This document shows positions 57,020-64,000 of a stretch of 64,000 nt of DNA, in pieces. The notes under the pieces were generated by a model that was not told the origin of the DNA, made no database searches, and saw only the letters and a list, made by a program, of their open reading frames with translations. Positions within the stretch are counted from its first letter, which is position 1; each line of letters starts with the position of its first letter. The stretch lies in the NCBI RefSeq assembly GCF_033441515.1, contig NZ_JAWQJT010000003.1, positions 1,922,001-1,986,000 of the forward strand. Direction: 5' to 3'. This DNA is from Amycolatopsis solani (lineage in GTDB: Bacteria; Actinomycetota; Actinomycetes; Mycobacteriales; Pseudonocardiaceae). The translations under genes and the position numbers were made by a program.

Positions 57020-60000
57020 ATGAGGAAACCGATCACCGCGGTCGTCGCGGTGGCACTGGCCGCGGGTGTGCTGACCGCACCCGGCGCGGCGGCCGCTCCA
57101 GTGGACCGGCCGTCCATCACGCCGACGAAGATCACGCTGGTCACCGGCGATCAGGTGCTGGTCGGCGGCGCGGACGTCCGCGTACTGCCCGCCCGCCGCG
57201 ACCGGCCGGTGCCGTTCCAGCGGTACGTCCGCCACGGCGACCAGTACGTCCTGCCCGGCGACGCCGCCGGACTGGTCCGCGCCGGACGGCTCGACGAGCA
57301 GCTGTTCAACGTCACCGGCCTGCTGCGGCAGGGCTACGACGACGCACGCACCCCGCACGTGCCGCTGCTGGTCCGCCAGGCGGGCCCGGCGCTGACGGCG
57401 AGGACCGGCGTCGCCGCGCGGACTTCCGTGCTCGGCTACACCGCGCTCGACGAGCCGAAGTCCGGCGCCGCGGCGTTCTGGAACCGGCTCGCCGCGGAAC
57501 CCGCCACGCTCGCGGCGGGCGACGCGAAGGTGTGGCTGAACGCGAAGGTGCGCGCGAGCCTCGACCAGAGCGTGCCGCAGATCGGCGCGCCGACGGCGTG
57601 GCAGGCGGGCCTGACCGGGCGCGGGGTGCCCGTCGCGGTGCTCGACACCGGGATCGACGGCACGCACCCGGACCTGGCCGGCCGCGTGGCCGTGAGCAAG
57701 GACTTCACCGGCAAGGGCAGCGCCGAAGACGGCCAGGGACACGGCACGCACGTGGCCTCGACGATCGCCGGCTCCGGTGCCGCTTCCGGTGGCAAGTACA
57801 AGGGCGTGGCGCCGGACGCATCGTTGGCCGTCGGCAAGGTCCTCGACGACTCCGGCGACGGCACGCTCGACACGGTCCTGGCCGGCATGCAGTGGGCGGT
57901 GACCGAAGCGCACGCCCGCGTCGTGAGCATGAGCCTCGGCGGCGGCCCGTCCGACGGGACCGATCCGATGTCCGAAGCCGTGAACACGCTGACCCGGCAG
58001 TACGGCACGCTCTTCGTCATCGCCGCGGGCAACTTCGGTCAGGACGAAACCGTCTCGACCCCGGCCGCGGCCGACAGCGCGCTCGCCGTGGCCAGTGTGT
58101 CCAAAAAGGACCTCCTCAGCCCGTTCTCCAGCCGTGGCCCGCGAACCGGTGACGGCGCCGCGAAGCCGGACGTCGCGGCACCCGGCGAAGCGATCACCGC
58201 GGCCTGGCCCGGCGGCGGCTACCAGGCGCTGGACGGGACGTCGATGGCGACGCCGCACGTCGCGGGCTCGGCCGCGATCCTGGCCCAGCAGCACCCGGAC
58301 TGGACCGCCGACCGCCTCAAAGCGGCCCTGACCAGCACCGCCACCCCGGTCGACGCCGGCCCGGCCGCGGTCGGCACCGGCCGTGTCGACGTCGCCCGCG
58401 CCACGACCACCGCGGTCACCGCCACCGGCAGCGCGTCGGCGTACCTCCCGTGGCCCAACCGCGGAACGACCGCGAAAGCGACCGTCACCTGGTACAACTC
58501 CGGCGCCACCCCGGTCACGCTGACGCTGGGCGCGTCCGTCGGAGGCGTCAGCTTCCCGCCGAGCGTCACCGTTCCCGCCGGCGGGAGCACCCCCGTCGAG
58601 CTGACTTTCACCGCGCAGGATGGAAATCCGGGTACGCGCTCCGGTGTCCTGACCGCGAGCGGCGACGGCGTCACGACGCGGACCGCGGTGTCGATGCGGC
58701 AGGAAGCGGAGTCCTACGACCTGACCGTCGGCCTGGTGAACCGCGACGGCCACCCGTGGGCGCCGACGGGCTACCCGCCGGTGACGATCGTCGACCTGGA
58801 CACCGGCACGCTCACCCAGGGCGAACCGGGCACGTTCCGGCTGCCGCGCGGCCGCTACGTCGTCAACAGCGTCATCGAGACGCCGCGACCGGGCCGGGAG
58901 CCGTCCTACAGCTTCATCACCCACCCCGAACTGGTCCTCGACCACTCGCTCACGCAGACCATGGACGCGCGTGACGGCAAGCCGGTGTCGCTGGAGCCGG
59001 ACAACCCGGCCGCGCGCGGCGGCACCCAGAGCATCGAGCGGCTCAGCCGGATCACGAGCTGCACGTGCGTCTTCGCCAACAGCTTCGACCTCGACCCGCG
59101 CTTCGAAGAGGCGTTCGCCGCGACCGTCCCGGGTACGTCGTCGGCGACCTTCGCCTTCAGCCAGGAACGCCGGGCCACCGAGCCGGACCTGGAAGTGACC
59201 GCGGACGACGGGCAGCCGTTCGCCGTCCGGGGCGTCTGGCTCGAGTCGGCCGCTCGGGAGGGAACCAGCACGCTCCCGGTCGTGTTCGGCGGCGAGGGCA
59301 CTCCCGAGGACCTCGCCGGGATCGACGCGCGGGGCAAACTCGTCGTCGTCCGGCTGCCGCTCGGCATCCGGGTCGACGAGGCGTACCGGCGGCTGGTGAA
59401 CGTCGAGAACGCCGGCGCGAAACTCGGCGTGGTCGCGGTCGACAGCGGCACCACGAGGACCACCGTCCTCGGCGGCGGCCTGCCGGCACTGCACCTGCCG
59501 GTGGTGTGGGGCGGGGTCAGCGTCACCGCGCAGCGGTTCATGGAGCTGGCGAAGACGGGCCGCGGCTCGGCGACAGTGGTCAGCCGGCCGTCGCCGCGCT
59601 TCCGCTACGAACTCGCCGACGGCGTCGAAGGCCAGGTGACGGCTCCGCGCGTGCAACGGCCGAAAACCCGCGACCTCGCCGAAGTGCGCACGGCCTACCA
59701 CGACAACGCGCCCGGCGAGGTCCGGTACGTCGCCGGGCGGGAGTTCTTCGGCCGAATGGTCGGGTACGGCTACACCCAACCCGTTGCCGCGCAACAGGAA
59801 CGCGTCGAGTACTACTCCCCCGGCAAGTGGGACACGCTGTGGACGGGCGGTTTCCGCGGCGAGCTGTCCGAGCAGCTCGACGTCGCCGCCGGGCGCAAGT
59901 ACCAGCTGAGCTGGAACAAAGCGGTGGCCGGACCGACACTGCGCGGGCTGACCGCGACGCACTTGGGTGAGCCGCCGCGGCCGTGGGCGTGGCGCAAGGA

Positions 60001-60598
60001 CGGCGTCTTCGACCTCTGGCTGCCGCTGTTCGGTGACGCCGCCGGGCGTCCGCGCAAGCCCGAGTCCGGCATCGGCGACACGGGGTCGGTGACCCTGACC
60101 AAGGACGGCGTCGCGATCCCCGTGGAGCCGTCGGGGGAACCGACGCTGGCGACGATCCCGGTGCCGGACGCCGACGGTGCGTACCGGCTCACCGCCGAGG
60201 CCCACCGGCACACCGACTTTTGGCCTCTGTGGACGGACGTCACCGCGGAGTGGGCGTTCCGCTCTTCGGCGGCCGCGGACGGCCAGGCCCTTCCCTTGCT
60301 GACCGCCCGGTTCGACCCGGCGGTCGACGTGCGCAACAGTGCGCCGGCGAACCGGGTCTTCACGTTCCCGGCGTTCGTCGAGCGGCAAGGCGGTGGCAGC
60401 GGAACGAAGCTGACCGTCGAGACGTCCACCGACGACGGCCGCACCTGGCAGCCCGCGCCGGTGCTCCGGACCGGGGACCACTGGACGGTCGCGGTGCGGA
60501 ACCCGGCGGCCGGGTTCGTCTCGCTGCGCGCGAGCGCCGGCGACGACCGCGGGAACACCGTGCGGCAGACGGTGATCCGGGCCTACGCAGTGGGCTGA
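57020..60598 (+). CDS. Secreted subtilisin-like serine peptidase (S8), 1192 residues
   Basis: This exported protease has a signal peptide (MRKPITAVVAVALAAGVLTA, cleavage near residue 26), a propeptide-like region to about 195, and an S8 catalytic domain with Asp209 (VAVLDTGIDGTHPD), His241 (GQGHGTHVAS) and Ser408 (DGTSMATPH). Downstream come beta-sandwich domains (residues 450-560), a PA-like insert around 755-845 and a long C-terminal region whose role is unknown. It is of the streptomycete subtilase type. ATG 57020 has GAGGA at good spacing; GTG 57005 would add five residues. The gene is divergent from a SigE-type sigma factor and ends at a strong hairpin. Confidence 0.9.
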   Translation: MRKPITAVVAVALAAGVLTAPGAAAAPVDRPSITPTKITLVTGDQVLVGGADVRVLPARRDRPVPFQRYVRHGDQYVLPGDAAGLVRAGRLDEQLFNVTGLLRQGYDDARTPHVPLLVRQAGPALTARTGVAARTSVLGYTALDEPKSGAAAFWNRLAAEPATLAAGDAKVWLNAKVRASLDQSVPQIGAPTAWQAGLTGRGVPVAVLDTGIDGTHPDLAGRVAVSKDFTGKGSAEDGQGHGTHVASTIAGSGAASGGKYKGVAPDASLAVGKVLDDSGDGTLDTVLAGMQWAVTEAHARVVSMSLGGGPSDGTDPMSEAVNTLTRQYGTLFVIAAGNFGQDETVSTPAAADSALAVASVSKKDLLSPFSSRGPRTGDGAAKPDVAAPGEAITAAWPGGGYQALDGTSMATPHVAGSAAILAQQHPDWTADRLKAALTSTATPVDAGPAAVGTGRVDVARATTTAVTATGSASAYLPWPNRGTTAKATVTWYNSGATPVTLTLGASVGGVSFPPSVTVPAGGSTPVELTFTAQDGNPGTRSGVLTASGDGVTTRTAVSMRQEAESYDLTVGLVNRDGHPWAPTGYPPVTIVDLDTGTLTQGEPGTFRLPRGRYVVNSVIETPRPGREPSYSFITHPELVLDHSLTQTMDARDGKPVSLEPDNPAARGGTQSIERLSRITSCTCVFANSFDLDPRFEEAFAATVPGTSSATFAFSQERRATEPDLEVTADDGQPFAVRGVWLESAAREGTSTLPVVFGGEGTPEDLAGIDARGKLVVVRLPLGIRVDEAYRRLVNVENAGAKLGVVAVDSGTTRTTVLGGGLPALHLPVVWGGVSVTAQRFMELAKTGRGSATVVSRPSPRFRYELADGVEGQVTAPRVQRPKTRDLAEVRTAYHDNAPGEVRYVAGREFFGRMVGYGYTQPVAAQQERVEYYSPGKWDTLWTGGFRGELSEQLDVAAGRKYQLSWNKAVAGPTLRGLTATHLGEPPRPWAWRKDGVFDLWLPLFGDAAGRPRKPESGIGDTGSVTLTKDGVAIPVEPSGEPTLATIPVPDADGAYRLTAEAHRHTDFWPLWTDVTAEWAFRSSAAADGQALPLLTARFDPAVDVRNSAPANRVFTFPAFVERQGGGSGTKLTVETSTDDGRTWQPAPVLRTGDHWTVAVRNPAAGFVSLRASAGDDRGNTVRQTVIRAYAVG

Positions 60599-60604
60599 AC
60601 GTGA

Positions 60605-60643
60605 ACCGGCCCGGCGACGGGGAGCCACCGTCGCCGGGCCGGT
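60605..60643. terminator. Terminator after the subtilase gene
   Basis: ACCGGCCCGGCGACGG and its complement form a perfect 16-bp stem with a 7-base loop, six bases after the stop codon. Confidence 0.75.
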
Positions 60644-60673
60644 CCGGACCACACCATCCCAACAGTGTGGAAT

Positions 60674-60705
60674 CCGCCCGCCCCTCGTCAGGTAGGGGCG
60701 GGCGG
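60674..60705. terminator. Terminator after aceB
   Basis: CCGCCCGCCCCT and AGGGGCGGGCGG form a perfect 12-bp stem around 8 bases, ending eight bases from the aceB stop. It serves minus-strand transcription. Confidence 0.65.
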
Positions 60706-60712
60706 GGCCCTG

Positions 60713-62320
<1,608 letters not shown>

Positions 62321-62365
62321 GGGGTGCCTCCACGAGCTGTGCAGGGAAGGAAAAGAAGGGAGGGA

Positions 62366-62408
62366 CGCGGCCTGACGACGACGAGGGGGGTGACGTCGTC
62401 AGGCCGCG
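62366..62408. terminator. Hairpin between aceA and aceB
   Basis: CGCGGCCTGACGACG and its complement make a perfect 15-bp stem around a 13-base loop, just after the aceA stop. Without a T tract it may give partial termination or stabilise the aceA mRNA. Confidence 0.6.
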
Positions 62409-62415
62409 GCCGGGA

Positions 62416-63696
<1,281 letters not shown>

Positions 63697-63710
63697 CGGT
63701 ACTCCCGGTG

Positions 63711-63849
63711 TTGCGAAGTTTGCGATTGCTCGCCTTGCCTGGTCTGACCCTCACACGCCAGGGGAAATCCAGTCCAGTTGGCCAATTTGCCAATTTGTGC
63801 GAAGGGTACGTACGCTCTTTGCAAAGGTTGCGAATCGTCCGGTTCGCAA
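63711..63849. promoter_or_regulatory. Cluster of RamB-type sites in the aceA / regulator gap
   Basis: TTGCGAA with GTTTGCGA (63711-63725), AATTTGCCAATTTGTGCGAA (63784-63803), TTTGCAAA with TTGCGAA (63818-63834) and TTCGCAA (63843-63849) repeat one TTTGCRAA-like theme. RamB of corynebacteria and mycobacteria binds such TTTGCAAA-containing sites upstream of aceA (general knowledge). The regulator starts 76 bp beyond the last copy. Confidence 0.68.
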
Positions 63850-63924
63850 GTGATCGAAAATCCGCGTTCTTGACCGTTCACGTAACCGTTCAGGGCCGGA
63901 AACCTTCCGGGAAGGAGGGCTCGA

Positions 63925-64000
63925 ATGGAGAAGACTTTCGCCGGCGCGCGGTTGCGGCACCTCCGCGAAAGCCGCTCGATGAGCCAGGCCGACCTGGCCC
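63925..64000 (+). CDS. ramB: RamB-type XRE regulator, first 25 codons (cut by window end)
   Basis: Only the N terminus is present: MEKTFAGARLRHLRESRS followed by MSQADLA. This matches the beginning of RamB-like short-chain fatty-acid regulators, which start M.KTYVG.R.RQLR..RG.SQ (from memory), and shows the first helices of an [16 protein letters not shown] lies eight bases before the ATG. RamB regulates acetate metabolism including aceA and aceB, which are divergent here, with the appropriate sites between. The identity is strong by context but needs the remaining sequence. Confidence 0.7.
   Translation, partial: MEKTFAGARLRHLRESRSMSQADLA

Noticed and set aside
56873..60652. 1259-codon open frame antisense to the subtilase gene
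   Set aside because: Arg/Gly/Ala/Val-rich shadow frame; the plus-strand protein has a full catalytic triad and signal peptide.

Overview
The window reads as a stretch of a high-GC actinomycete chromosome. G/C dominates the third codon position, GTG starts are common, and several genes look leaderless. Gene order follows the Mycobacterium tuberculosis block Rv2996c-Rv3032 closely: serA, ilvC-ilvN-ilvB, cfp6, a DoxX gene, lppZ, gatB-gatA-gatC, an ACT gene, ligA, a MetE-like gene, mnmA, a cysteine desulfurase, a PlsC-type acyltransferase, an acyl-transfer GNAT, etfA-etfB, and the Rv3030/Rv3031/Rv3032 polysaccharide genes. ilvD also sits here, and many accessory genes lie between the core ones. 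Gene style and the long GTGAAGGCCTCC hairpin suggest Pseudonocardiaceae, probably Amycolatopsis (inference).

Layout. 1-5.5 kb: 3' part missing serA, a TetR repressor with two LLM flavin oxidoreductases behind a double operator, an ankyrin protein, and a two-domain NTF2-like protein behind a second dyad promoter. 5.5-12 kb: branched-chain amino acid synthesis (ilvBNC with a leader-peptide attenuator, and ilvD). 12-19.3 kb: DoxX, a hydroxyacid dehydrogenase, lipoprotein LppZ, then a four-gene translationally coupled operon (Gfo/Idh dehydrogenase, DUF6807, cupin, second Gfo/Idh) behind LacI-like operators; its pathway is unknown. 19.3-28.7 kb: GatCAB amidotransferase, ACT protein, NAD-dependent ligase, MetE-like protein. 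28.7-33.2 kb: accessory genes (scramblase-like, MBL hydrolase, twin GNATs, degenerate HNH protein). 33-39 kb: tRNA thiolation pair mnmA/cysteine desulfurase, MFS exporter, LuxR regulator, quinone oxidoreductase. 39-43 kb: lipid acyltransferases and electron transfer flavoprotein. 43-53.4 kb: DegV, methylglucose-lipopolysaccharide-type genes (methyltransferase, GH57, GT4) split by an insertion holding glutathione peroxidase, a His-rich secreted peptide, a DUF1479 oxygenase, a ROK regulator and a GH2 glycosidase. 53-57 kb: a 42-residue secreted peptide, methyltransferase, DUF1348/TetR pair, and a sigma factor with its membrane partner. 57-64 kb: a large secreted subtilase, then the glyoxylate shunt aceB/aceA facing a RamB-type regulator cut by the window end.

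The least explained items are the LacI-controlled four-gene operon at 15.1-19.1 kb and two tiny secreted peptides (47471-47680 and 53356-53484) that share a C-L-x-x-C core. No rRNA, tRNA, CRISPR array, prophage or insertion sequence was recognised.
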